Source: Weissella confusa (lineage in GTDB: Bacteria; Bacillota; Bacilli; Lactobacillales; Lactobacillaceae). Taken from it: 64,000 bases of DNA. The first letter of the stretch is position 1. Every line of letters starts with the position of its first letter. Positions 19,238 to 27,403 of the stretch are shown piece after piece. Under the pieces are notes generated by a model. The model was not told the origin of the DNA. It saw only the letters and a list, made by a program, of their open reading frames with translations, and searched no databases. Where the stretch lies: assembly GCA_001436895.1 (NCBI GenBank), contig JQAY01000003.1, forward strand, positions 186,001 through 250,000. The letters are read 5' to 3'. The position numbers and the translations under genes are program-made.

Positions 19238-20074
19238 TTACCTATTTTCAGCGCGTTGATACCAAACGGTTACCAACTCTTCGGCTAAATCAGCCATATC
19301 AGTCATGCCAATGGCCGCAGCGTTTGCAACTTGTTGCTTCACTGCATCCCACTCGTGGTTCTCCAACTGGCTAACGACAGTCGCCCACCAAGCAAAGCTC
19401 ATCGCACTCTTAGCTTGGTTAGCCATCCAATCAGCTACCTGTTTAAATGTCTCTAAATCAAATTCGTCTGCCTTAAGCAGTTCAATCAAATAACGAGCCG
19501 TCGTCGCGTTTAAGCGTTCCATCGTACCGTGAGGCCAAGCCTTTTGCCAAATAACTGACAAATAGTTGAAAGCATCCTTTTGCTCAACTTCCGCAATCAC
19601 TGGATACAAAAGTGCCACGTCCATTTCGCGCCAAATCTTAACGGCTTCAAATGAATCAATCAAAATCTGTTGGGCAATTTGTGCATGCTCATCAGGAATC
19701 AATCGTGCGTGAAGCACATCCGCCAAACTCGCCACACGCAAGAAGCCACGTGCCATGGTATTACGGAATAGTTGGTAGCTACGTCGACTAACTTCCTTAA
19801 TGGTCTCAGGATCACGCTTACGGTTTGCGTCTAGCAACTCATACATCAATCCTTCAACTGTATCTTGCCCGTTAACCAATTCTGTATTAATCTCGGCACC
19901 CGTCAAAAGCAAATGACTCATCAACGAAATGAACCCTTCAGCAGGCAAATCGTTTTCTTCATTCAAATAACGGTAGTAACGGTTTCGGCTAATACCGATG
20001 TTCGCCAATTCCCGGACAGGAATGTCATTTGCCTGTCGAATTTCATTTATTCGTTCACGATTAATTAAGCTCAT
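19238..20074 (-). CDS. Rgg-like helix-turn-helix regulator
   Basis: The first 60 residues look like an XRE-type DNA-binding domain: RINEIRQANDIPVRELANIGISRNRYYRYLNEE, with a recognition-helix pattern. The rest is all-helical, as in Rgg/PlcR-type peptide-responsive regulators. The 278 residues fit that class (about 285). No pheromone gene is seen next to it. Its own promoter carries a LexA-like box. The target genes are unknown. The family call is by domain style, not by a specific match. Confidence 0.6.
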   Translation of the reverse strand: MSLINRERINEIRQANDIPVRELANIGISRNRYYRYLNEENDLPAEGFISLMSHLLLTGAEINTELVNGQDTVEGLMYELLDANRKRDPETIKEVSRRSYQLFRNTMARGFLRVASLADVLHARLIPDEHAQIAQQILIDSFEAVKIWREMDVALLYPVIAEVEQKDAFNYLSVIWQKAWPHGTMERLNATTARYLIELLKADEFDLETFKQVADWMANQAKSAMSFAWWATVVSQLENHEWDAVKQQVANAAAIGMTDMADLAEELVTVWYQRAENR

Positions 20075-20147
20075 TCGTTTTACCTTCTAAACAAATCTCT
20101 CTATATAATTATTTCTCTGCACAATCGTGCCCGTACGCTCATGTTTG

Positions 20148-20176
20148 AGTGTACCACCCACGGAACATACGTTCAA
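20148..20176 (-). promoter_or_regulatory. Promoter of the Rgg-like regulator with SOS-like box
   Basis: Minus-strand -35 TTGAAC (20171-20176) and -10 TACACT (20148-20153) are spaced exactly 17 bases. Overlapping the -35, 20162-20175 reads TGAACGTATGTTCC on the minus strand. This matches the Bacillus LexA box CGAACRNRYGTTYC at 13 of 14 positions. Confidence 0.6.
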
Positions 20177-20202
20177 CAAAAAATGCTTACTTTTCTTTCA
20201 GT

Positions 20203-20232
20203 AAAAAAGCCCGAACAGTTCGTTCGAGCTTC
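20203..20232 (-). terminator. Terminator of the PTS gene
   Basis: Minus strand: AAGCTCGAAC pairs with GTTCGGGCTT (20207-20231), with one G-U type mismatch, then TTTTTT. It lies 16 bases after the PTS stop. Confidence 0.85.
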
Positions 20233-20247
20233 CTTAATTATATGTGA

Positions 20248-22269
20248 TTAAAAGATAACGCGTCCAACATAGTTGCCGCCGATACCATCAAAGATATCCT
20301 CGTCATCTACCTTAACTTCAGCATTTTCAGCCAAGCCCATGAAGATAACCATTGTTGTGGCAAGCTTACCCGCTGCCTTAACCGCTTCGATATCCATCGT
20401 GGCAAGCAAATCACCGTGCTTAACCTTATCGCCAACTGATACCTTCACGTCAAATGGTTCTCCGTTCATTTCAACGGTGTTGATTCCCATGTGAACCAAC
20501 ACTTCCAAACCACTCTCAGTACGCAAACCGATGGCGTGCTTCGTTGGTGCAACCATTGTTACTTCAGCATCCAATGGCGCAGTAATGTTGTTATCAGATG
20601 GTTCGATAGCGAAACCATCACCCATCATCTTTGAAGCAAACGTCTCATCTTGAACGTGCTCAAGGTGAAGCAATGATCCGTTAGCAACCGCAAAGAAGTT
20701 TTCTTCCTTACCAGCTGGTGTATCATCAACCGGCTTTGCTTCTTCAGCAGACAACGGATTCTCCAACTTAGAAGAAATTTCACCGTTGTAAATCTTTTCA
20801 ACGTTATCAGCGACGAATTGTACATCCGGACCAATAACAATGTGAATTTGGTGATCATCCAAAACATTAACACCCATAACACCAGGTGTCTTCTTCAAAG
20901 CGTCAACGTCAGCTAATGACGTATCCGTCATCTTGTAACGCAAACGGGTCGTGCAGTTGTAAAGGTACGTCAAGTTTTCCTTAGCTGAGGCATCCCCACC
21001 AAGTGCTGACCAAACCATACGAGCTGTGCGAAGATACTTGTCTTCGCCGCCAACCGTCGCAGCCTTACCGACTTGCACGTTGTTAGCCGCATCGTCGTCA
21101 TCCTTAGGGTCACGACCAGGCGTCATCAAGTTAAACTTCTTAATCGCAAACGTAAAGATTGCATAGTACAAAACAGCAAATACAAGACCTTGAACAAGCA
21201 ACATGTATGGCTTGTTAGCCAAAGGCATTGAGAAACTCAAAACGTAGTCAACCAATCCACCTGAGAACGTAAATCCTGACGTCCAGTGGAAGAAGGCTGC
21301 AATTGCCAATGACAATCCCATCAAAATAGCGTGGATAACATACAAAGGCCATGCTACGAACATGAATGAGAATTCCAATGGTTCCGTTACACCAGTGAAG
21401 AAGGCAGCAATTCCAGCAGCCAACATCAATGATCCAACACGCTTCTTTTGAGCTGGGCGAGCTTGACGGTAAATCGCAAATGCACCGGCAGGCAATCCGA
21501 ACATCATAACTGGGAAGAATCCAGCTTGATACATACCCGTGATACCCTTCGTACCAGTTGATGCCCAGTAATTTCCGATATCATTAATACCAGCAATGTT
21601 AAACCAGAAAACAGAGTTCAACGCGTGGTGCAATCCCGTTGGAATCAACATACGGTTGAAGAATCCATACAAACCGGCACCAACCCAACCAAGTCCTGAG
21701 ATGAACTTAGCAAACGTTACCAAACCTGTGTAAACTGGTGGCCACACAAACAACAGTGCAACTGAGATGACCAACATCGCCACCGCAGAAATGATAGGCA
21801 CTGAACGCTTTCCACTAAAGAACGCAAGCGCTGTTGGCAAGCGAACTTCACTAAAGCGGTTGTACAAAGCAGCGGCAACTAGTCCAGCTACGATTCCAAG
21901 CAAGACGTTGTTATTAACCAACGCTTCAAACGCTGGATTAACTTGGGCGACTTTCACATTCGTCAACGTAGCAATTTGTGCAGGTGCCAACAAGAATACT
22001 GGCAACTCATATGCCACAACCGCAGCCAAGGCCACGGCGCCGGCTTCCTTCTTTTGCACCATACCAAGCGCAAGACCGACAGCAAACAACAATGCTAATT
22101 GGCCCAAGACACCGTTACCGGCAATCGCTAAAAAGTTTCCAATCGATTGGGCGACTGTACCATCAATGCGCATAATCCAGTTTCCAATACCAACCAACAA
22201 AGCAGCAGCTGGCAAAACTGAAACAGGCAACATCAATGAACGACCCATTCGTTGTAGATAGTCCTTCAT
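20248..22269 (-). CDS. PTS N-acetylglucosamine/glucose-type permease IICBA
   Basis: This is a 673-residue fused phosphotransferase transporter. IIC (1-390) has about ten helices and carries FNRMLIPTGLHHALN and FTGVTEPLEFSF. IIB follows with NCTTRLR, phospho-acceptor Cys439. IIA ends the protein with LVHMGINTVEMNG, phospho-acceptor His593, and GDLLATMDIEAVKAAG. The IIC resembles NagE more than PtsG (SVFWFNIAGINDIGNYW), so GlcNAc is the favoured substrate; glucose remains possible. A NagR-like operator over the start site supports this. The gene is monocistronic. Confidence 0.9.
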   Translation of the reverse strand: MKDYLQRMGRSLMLPVSVLPAAALLVGIGNWIMRIDGTVAQSIGNFLAIAGNGVLGQLALLFAVGLALGMVQKKEAGAVALAAVVAYELPVFLLAPAQIATLTNVKVAQVNPAFEALVNNNVLLGIVAGLVAAALYNRFSEVRLPTALAFFSGKRSVPIISAVAMLVISVALLFVWPPVYTGLVTFAKFISGLGWVGAGLYGFFNRMLIPTGLHHALNSVFWFNIAGINDIGNYWASTGTKGITGMYQAGFFPVMMFGLPAGAFAIYRQARPAQKKRVGSLMLAAGIAAFFTGVTEPLEFSFMFVAWPLYVIHAILMGLSLAIAAFFHWTSGFTFSGGLVDYVLSFSMPLANKPYMLLVQGLVFAVLYYAIFTFAIKKFNLMTPGRDPKDDDDAANNVQVGKAATVGGEDKYLRTARMVWSALGGDASAKENLTYLYNCTTRLRYKMTDTSLADVDALKKTPGVMGVNVLDDHQIHIVIGPDVQFVADNVEKIYNGEISSKLENPLSAEEAKPVDDTPAGKEENFFAVANGSLLHLEHVQDETFASKMMGDGFAIEPSDNNITAPLDAEVTMVAPTKHAIGLRTESGLEVLVHMGINTVEMNGEPFDVKVSVGDKVKHGDLLATMDIEAVKAAGKLATTMVIFMGLAENAEVKVDDEDIFDGIGGNYVGRVIF

Positions 22270-22303
22270 TTGTAAATCCCCTACTTATAAATCCTAAAGA
22301 TAT

Positions 22304-22316
22304 TTTGTATACCAAT
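22304..22316 (-). promoter_or_regulatory. NagR (dre)-like operator of the PTS gene
   Basis: The minus strand reads ATTGGTATACAAA directly downstream of the -10. Its ATTGGTATA half resembles the GntR-family NagR/YvoA dre site found before GlcNAc genes. Its position, over +1 to about +20, fits repression. Confidence 0.5.
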
Positions 22317-22323
22317 GTTATCT

Positions 22324-22351
22324 ATTTTACGCTTATGCCCTATTTTGACAA
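22324..22351 (-). promoter_or_regulatory. Promoter of the PTS gene
   Basis: Minus-strand -35 TTGTCA (22346-22351) and -10 TAAAAT (22324-22329) have 16-base spacing. Both hexamers match 5 of 6 consensus positions. Confidence 0.7.
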
Positions 22352-22355
22352 TGCT

Positions 22356-22396
22356 AAAAAGGTCTATACCACGCAATAGTTGGTATAGACCTTTTT
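22356..22396 (-). terminator. Terminator of degV with dre-like arms
   Basis: AAAAAGGTCTATACCA pairs perfectly with TGGTATAGACCTTTTT around a 9-base loop; A/T flanks make it bidirectional. The arms contain TGGTATAGACC, a close dre half-site match. Confidence 0.85.
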
Positions 22397-22397
22397 C

Positions 22398-23270
22398 TTA
22401 ATTTTCCAATGTTTTGTAGTCTCGTGCCCAGATAAGACCCATTGCCTTTTCGCCAGTGTGAACACCAATATAAGGTCCGATGATGCTACGTTCAACAACA
22501 ACATCCGGGAATAATTCAGCTAAATCAGTTGCCCATTGATCAGCTAAAACAGGATTGTTACCATCCACAATCGTGGCACGAATCTTGTAGTCAACACTGT
22601 CGTGAACCGCCTGAAAGTCAGCTTCAATCTTCTTCCAAGCACGCTTCATAGCCCGCTCTTTACCAATAGCAATAATCTTTGTGTCTTCAAACGTTAGCAA
22701 TGGCTTAATGTTAAGCAATGAACCTAACGTTGCTTGCCCACTAGAGATGCGACCGGTGCGTTGCAAATGACGAATTTCATCAACGGCAAACAACACCTTT
22801 GTTGTGGCACGTAGCTCTTCCAAGCTAGCCAAGATAGTTTGGACGTCCTTGCCAGCAGCAACCATTTCAGCCGCCAACTTAGCTTGATTGCCTGCCCCAC
22901 TAGCTGCAATTTGTGAATCCCACACATGCACCTTAATGTTCTCGACCGTACCAGCCAATGATTCAAGTGATGAGAATGCACCTGAAATTCCTGATGACAA
23001 CACGATAACGATTACGTCCGTGTAACCTGCCTCAGCCAATTCATCAAACTTAGTCATGAACGCCCCAATTTCGGGTTGTGATGTCGTTAAAGCCGGTTCA
23101 GCTGTTCGTTGAAATGTGTAGAACTCCTCTTGTGATGCCCAGCTCTCATTTTCATGAAAAACTTGCTCACCCATCATAATAGGGTCATTGATTTGATAGA
23201 TGTTCAATGCTGCCAAATCAGCTGGCGCAATGTAACTAGAACTATCAACTAAAACTGCAATCTTACTCAT
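22398..23270 (-). CDS. DegV-family fatty-acid binding protein
   Basis: DegV/FakB proteins bind fatty acids and present them to FakA kinase for phospholipid synthesis. The N-terminus AVLVDSSSYI is the family start. Later come TSQPEIGAF, VIVLSSGISGAFSS with the binding Ser, and RRTGRIS-type residues (QRTGRISSGQATLG). I start at the ATG at 23270 with GGAG 9 bases upstream (290 residues); the earlier TTG in frame is part of the ribosome site. No fakA kinase gene is nearby. Confidence 0.93.
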   Translation of the reverse strand: MSKIAVLVDSSSYIAPADLAALNIYQINDPIMMGEQVFHENESWASQEEFYTFQRTAEPALTTSQPEIGAFMTKFDELAEAGYTDVIVIVLSSGISGAFSSLESLAGTVENIKVHVWDSQIAASGAGNQAKLAAEMVAAGKDVQTILASLEELRATTKVLFAVDEIRHLQRTGRISSGQATLGSLLNIKPLLTFEDTKIIAIGKERAMKRAWKKIEADFQAVHDSVDYKIRATIVDGNNPVLADQWATDLAELFPDVVVERSIIGPYIGVHTGEKAMGLIWARDYKTLEN

Positions 23271-23322
23271 AATATCCAACTCCAAAATTGTATATGTCGT
23301 GTATCAATTTAACACGAAACGG

Positions 23323-23688
23323 TTAGAATAGCGACCCTAACCAAAAACCAACCAACAATACTGGTACACCACCTGCAAATGCCAAAACGGTTTTCAGCAA
23401 GACACGGGTACGTTCTGATTGATTAGGTAAGCCATTAGCTAATTCAACGATTGGGGTTGAAAAAGTAGAATAACCACCCATGATTCCCGTCGCCCAAAAT
23501 GTATTCTGCAAAACTGGCAAATGCATACCGAACAAAATACCGATTAAGAAGGCCGCTGTTAAATTAATAACCATCACCATCCAAGCACTAGCTGTCCCGA
23601 AAACTTTCGGTGCAATTTCCAATAATGAAAAGCGTCCCATCGATCCGATAACAGCACCTAAACCTGCTAAGCCAACTTGAATTAACAT
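23323..23688 (-). CDS. crcB: Fluoride channel CrcB/Fluc, second copy
   Basis: This is a small fluoride export channel subunit of 121 residues with four helices. The signature is GIMGGYSTFSTPIVEL, the sodium/fluoride pore motif, preceded by VMVINLTAAFLIGILFG with the pore Asn. It starts directly after the stop of the first crcB (TAA then ATG). Paired Fluc genes commonly encode heterodimers or antiparallel partners. Confidence 0.93.
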   Translation of the reverse strand: MLIQVGLAGLGAVIGSMGRFSLLEIAPKVFGTASAWMVMVINLTAAFLIGILFGMHLPVLQNTFWATGIMGGYSTFSTPIVELANGLPNQSERTRVLLKTVLAFAGGVPVLLVGFWLGSLF

Positions 23689-24063
23689 TTAAGCCACCAC
23701 CTTTTCAGCTAGTGCACGGCCAGCATACACAACTAATACACCGCCGACAATACTTAAGACAATATAGACAAAGCCAATCAGCCAACCATGTTTAACCATA
23801 TCTAATATAGCCGTTGAATACGTGGTATAAGCCCCCAGCACTCCAACCATGATAAAATCAGCAACCGGTTGCGCCAAAGTGATTTTCTTAGACCATATCA
23901 CAACCAGAAACGCTGATAAGAAAGTGCCCGTTAAATTGATGACCAACGTTGATAATGGAAAAGCAGGTACTTGAATAAGTAGGGCGACTAGCTCACGCAG
24001 TCCGCCACCAAAAAAGCCACCAACTCCCACAGCTACCAAACGTTGCCAAAATAACTTATCCAT
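23689..24063 (-). CDS. crcB: Fluoride channel CrcB/Fluc, first copy
   Basis: The partner Fluc subunit has 124 residues. It has GGGLRELVALLI, TLVINLTGTFLSAFL with the pore Asn, and GVLGAYTTYSTAILDM as the pore motif. It overlaps the ClC antiporter gene by 8 bases and precedes the second crcB, forming a three-gene halide-handling operon. The ribosome site GGAG is 7-8 bases before the ATG. Confidence 0.93.
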   Translation of the reverse strand: MDKLFWQRLVAVGVGGFFGGGLRELVALLIQVPAFPLSTLVINLTGTFLSAFLVVIWSKKITLAQPVADFIMVGVLGAYTTYSTAILDMVKHGWLIGFVYIVLSIVGGVLVVYAGRALAEKVVA

Positions 24064-25606
24064 TTTGTTGCTCCGTTTCCTTATTCAAATCTTGCATAAC
24101 GGTCCAAACTTGTTTGAACTGTGCCTCGTCAGTTAGCAATGACAACTCATCCCCAACTTGTAAGATGAAATCGCCATTGGGCAAGTGTTCTTCACTACCA
24201 CGACGAATGCGTTGAATCAAAACACCGCGTGGCAATTGCAGTTGACGCACTTCTGCATCTTCCAACGCACTACCAGGCGCCACAACGAACGTCATTTCTT
24301 CTAAACGACCACGCAATGCTGATAATTGATCTGGCAAACGCAGGCGAGCCAACAATGACTCATAAATTGGTTCACCACCCAAGAAGTCGACCACTAGATA
24401 AGCAATTAACGCTACAATTGCCATGGCAACCAGGTGGGTCATCGACCCCACCATTTCAGCAATCAACACGATAGCTGTAAATGGGGCTTTTGAAATACTT
24501 GCGAAATAACCAGCCATCCCGACAATCATCATATTCATCACATTGACTGGTGCAAGCAATCCAAAATGAACAAGCACAGCACCAAACAAAGCACCTGACA
24601 ACGCTCCCAACGTTAGAATTGGTAAGAAGATACCGCCCGGCACCCCTGAACCAAACGCAATGGTTGAGTACACAAAGCGCAAAATAATTAGACCAACCAA
24701 GACACTAATCGTCGGCACAAAGTTAGCGTCATGCAAAATCAAGCTCGCCCCACCACCAAGGGCTTGCGGTGCCCAGATACCAACTGGAATCAATAACAGG
24801 AACACAACAATAAAGTGGTAATGGCGTGGTAGCCACTTTAACCAACGAAACATGTTTGGTGCCCACAAGGTTGCACGCTGATAAGCGTAACCAAACAAGC
24901 CCAACAAAATACCCAATACTGGTAACCAGGCATAATCAACTAACGGCAAGTTATGCAAATTCGTCATACTTAGCACTGGTGTTAAGCCAAAAACATTAAC
25001 TGACACCATGTCCGCAACAACGGCACTCGTCAACGCACCAAGCCATACCAGCATTGAGAACGTGCGATAAACCTCTTCAAGTACAAACAATGTACCAGCG
25101 ACCGGCGCACCAAATGCAGCTGACAAACCAGCCGCCGCACCCATTGCAATCATTAACTTGTTATTACGGGAATCAAAACCACGCTTCTCACCATATAATT
25201 GGGCGACCGCGGCCCCTAGTTGAATTGATGGGCCTTCGCGACCAAGCATGGCACCTGAACCAATTGTTAATAGTCCAGCTGTAAATTTACGCCACAACAC
25301 AGAAAACGGATTAACCGTCATCTGTCCAGCTAACTGTCCTTCAACCTGTGGAATACCAGACCCGTTAACGTTAGGGTCACCCTTAATGATTTGGCCAACA
25401 ATGAATGTAAATAGAATCATGGCAATTATTGTGCCGGCCAACCAGAACCCCTTATCTGGTGATACAACAAGTTGATGATAGACATGGCGCCACTGATCTA
25501 GAATCAGCTCAACCAACCAACGAAATGTACTGACGACGATACCAACCAGAATGCCGACCACTACGGCTCGACCAACTGTTAGCAAGCGTGTCCGATCAAT
25601 TTTCAT
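24056..25606 (-). CDS. ClC-type chloride channel/antiporter with RCK-C (TrkA-C) domain
   Basis: The 516 residues contain about ten ClC helices (20-430). The selectivity motif is NGSGIPQVEG and the gating-Glu motif is GREGPSIQLG. GVPGGIFLP is the third ion-site segment. The C-terminal 80 residues read as a TrkA-C regulatory domain (GVLIQRIRRGSE). The GSGIP form is the chloride type rather than the fluoride-specific CLC-F type, yet it is coupled to two Fluc genes. It is first in its operon, with GGAGGTGTGAG before the ATG. No fluoride riboswitch is recognised upstream. Confidence 0.92.
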   Translation of the reverse strand: MKIDRTRLLTVGRAVVVGILVGIVVSTFRWLVELILDQWRHVYHQLVVSPDKGFWLAGTIIAMILFTFIVGQIIKGDPNVNGSGIPQVEGQLAGQMTVNPFSVLWRKFTAGLLTIGSGAMLGREGPSIQLGAAVAQLYGEKRGFDSRNNKLMIAMGAAAGLSAAFGAPVAGTLFVLEEVYRTFSMLVWLGALTSAVVADMVSVNVFGLTPVLSMTNLHNLPLVDYAWLPVLGILLGLFGYAYQRATLWAPNMFRWLKWLPRHYHFIVVFLLLIPVGIWAPQALGGGASLILHDANFVPTISVLVGLIILRFVYSTIAFGSGVPGGIFLPILTLGALSGALFGAVLVHFGLLAPVNVMNMMIVGMAGYFASISKAPFTAIVLIAEMVGSMTHLVAMAIVALIAYLVVDFLGGEPIYESLLARLRLPDQLSALRGRLEEMTFVVAPGSALEDAEVRQLQLPRGVLIQRIRRGSEEHLPNGDFILQVGDELSLLTDEAQFKQVWTVMQDLNKETEQQNG

Positions 25607-25683
25607 CTCACACCTCCGTAAAAAAACTCACCTTTTAATTTACCACTTTTGTCCCCGCGATGGGGTGAATATGTCTGTGATCA

Positions 25684-25716
25684 AAAAAGAGGGCAACACC
25701 GAAATGCTGCCCTCAC
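25684..25716 (-). terminator. Terminator of the trp-type ABC operon
   Basis: On the minus strand GAGGGCA pairs with TGCCCTC (25689-25714), followed by TTTTTTGATC. It lies about 12 bases after the ATPase stop. Confidence 0.85.
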
Positions 25717-25727
25717 TTATGCTTATG

Positions 25728-26498
25728 TTAATAACGATTAAAGTAACCCAACAAATCAGGCACCGTTAATTGTTGTTTTTCTTCACCTGACACATCCAAT
25801 GAGATTTGCCCAGCTGACATGATAATCAAACGATTACCGTACTGAATCGCATCTTCCAAATGGTGCGTAATCATCAAGGCCGTCAAATGATCTTCGCGAA
25901 TACGTTCGTCGGTGACCGCCATCAATTGCTCACTAGTCTTCGGATCCAAAGCTGCTGTGTGCTCATCGAGCAACAACAATTCTGGACGCAAACGCGTGGC
26001 CATCAAAAACGATAGCGCTTGACGTTGTCCACCTGACAAGTCACCCGTCGCAACATTTAGACGTGAATCCAAACCATTTCCCATCGTTGCAGCAACCTTA
26101 GCAAAGTCAGCCATCTTTTCCTTGGTCAATCCGCGTCCCTTCAAGCGTCGTGACAACCCACGACGCTCCGCGAACAACAAATTTTCTGCAACTGTCATAC
26201 GAGGCGCCGTTCCTAATTTTGGGTCCTGGAACACACGTGCCAAAAACTTTGTGCGCTGGGTTTCAGACAAGCGCGTCACGTCCTCATCACCTAGGTAAAT
26301 GTGCCCGCTCGTCAATGCAAGTGACCCGGCAATCACATTGAACAACGTTGACTTACCAGCACCGTTAGACCCCAGCACGGTGACAAAATCGCCTTCGTTC
26401 AACGTCAACGAAACATTATTCAAGATTGTTTTTTCTTCAGGCGTGCCTTGGTTAACCACCACCGTGGCATTTTCTAATCGTAAACTTGTCTTAGTCAT
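25728..26498 (-). CDS. TrpZ-like ABC transporter ATP-binding protein
   Basis: This is the ATPase of a tryptophan-type importer. Walker A is GSNGAGKSTL, the Q-loop region is ARVFQDPKLGTAP, the signature is LSGGQRQALSFLMA and Walker B is LLLDEHTAALDPKTS. The DEHTAALDP variant is typical of this transporter class (COG1101). I start at the ATG at 26498, with GGGGG 9 bases upstream and an 8-base overlap with the permease. An earlier in-frame TTG at 26507 is unlikely. It is third in the operon. Confidence 0.92.
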   Translation of the reverse strand: MTKTSLRLENATVVVNQGTPEEKTILNNVSLTLNEGDFVTVLGSNGAGKSTLFNVIAGSLALTSGHIYLGDEDVTRLSETQRTKFLARVFQDPKLGTAPRMTVAENLLFAERRGLSRRLKGRGLTKEKMADFAKVAATMGNGLDSRLNVATGDLSGGQRQALSFLMATRLRPELLLLDEHTAALDPKTSEQLMAVTDERIREDHLTALMITHHLEDAIQYGNRLIIMSAGQISLDVSGEEKQQLTVPDLLGYFNRY

Positions 26499-27393
26499 GT
26501 GAGGCAACCCCCTTCTTCAAAACGCTATCTAGTTTCAACAACTTACGTAGCTGTGGCAATGTCAAAGCAATACCAAGTACCACCGCGCTGAACAAGTTCA
26601 AATCGTTTGCGTTGAAGCCCAAGTAAAGCACGATAACCAATACAAAGCGGTACAGTACAGAGCCAATGACAATCGTTACCAAACGATCTGTCAAAGACAT
26701 TTGGTCTGTAAACACAACCTCACCAATGATGATTGACGCCAAGGCGACGACGATGATACCGATTCCCATATTAACGTCCGCAAAGCCGTTATTTTGAGCA
26801 ACCAATGCACCACCCAAGCCAATCAAACCATTAGAAATCATCAACCCCATAATCGTCATGTTATCTGTGTTAACACCAAGTGAACGCGCCATCGCACGGT
26901 TGTCACCCGTCACAATGAACGCTTGACCAAGTTCCGTTTGCAAGAAAATAGCCGTTGCTGCTGTTACGACAACAATAATGACCAATCCAACAACCACCGT
27001 TGGGAAGTTCTTAGGCAAGAAATCAAGGAAATCTGCTGAAAATAGCGTCCCTTTTCCAAGCAAAGAACGGTTGGCCTGACCCATGATACGCAGGTTAATT
27101 GAGTAAACCGCCGTCATTGTCAAAATACCAGCCAACAAAATCGGCACCTTACCCTTGGTGTAAATCAAACCGGTCACCAAACCTGCCAATGCACCTGCAC
27201 CAGCTGCGATTAAACTCGCCAAGCCAGGATTCATACCATTTGAAATTAATGTCACGGCCGTCGCAGCCCCTAACGGAAAAGTTCCTTCAACTGTCATATC
27301 AGGAAAGTCCAAGATACGGAAAGTCAAAAAGAGTCCAATTCCAAGTGTTGCCCACAAAAGCCCTTGCCCAATCGCTGAAACTAAAATATTCAT
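26491..27393 (-). CDS. TrpY-like ABC transporter permease
   Basis: This is a permease of the branched-chain type fold (COG4120) with about eight to nine helices in 300 residues. It opens with LLWATLGIGLFLTFRILDFPDMTVEGTF-type residues, written here in part as LGIGLFLTFRILDFPDMTVE, which is diagnostic of this group. It lies 10 bases after the binding-protein gene and overlaps the ATPase gene. Confidence 0.92.
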   Translation of the reverse strand: MNILVSAIGQGLLWATLGIGLFLTFRILDFPDMTVEGTFPLGAATAVTLISNGMNPGLASLIAAGAGALAGLVTGLIYTKGKVPILLAGILTMTAVYSINLRIMGQANRSLLGKGTLFSADFLDFLPKNFPTVVVGLVIIVVVTAATAIFLQTELGQAFIVTGDNRAMARSLGVNTDNMTIMGLMISNGLIGLGGALVAQNNGFADVNMGIGIIVVALASIIIGEVVFTDQMSLTDRLVTIVIGSVLYRFVLVIVLYLGFNANDLNLFSAVVLGIALTLPQLRKLLKLDSVLKKGVASHD

Positions 27394-27403
27394 ACCGTTC
27401 TCC

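Noticed and set aside
25607-25680. Fluoride riboswitch before the ClC-crcB operon
   Set aside because: The short leader lacks the conserved GGNGATGG and pseudoknot segments.
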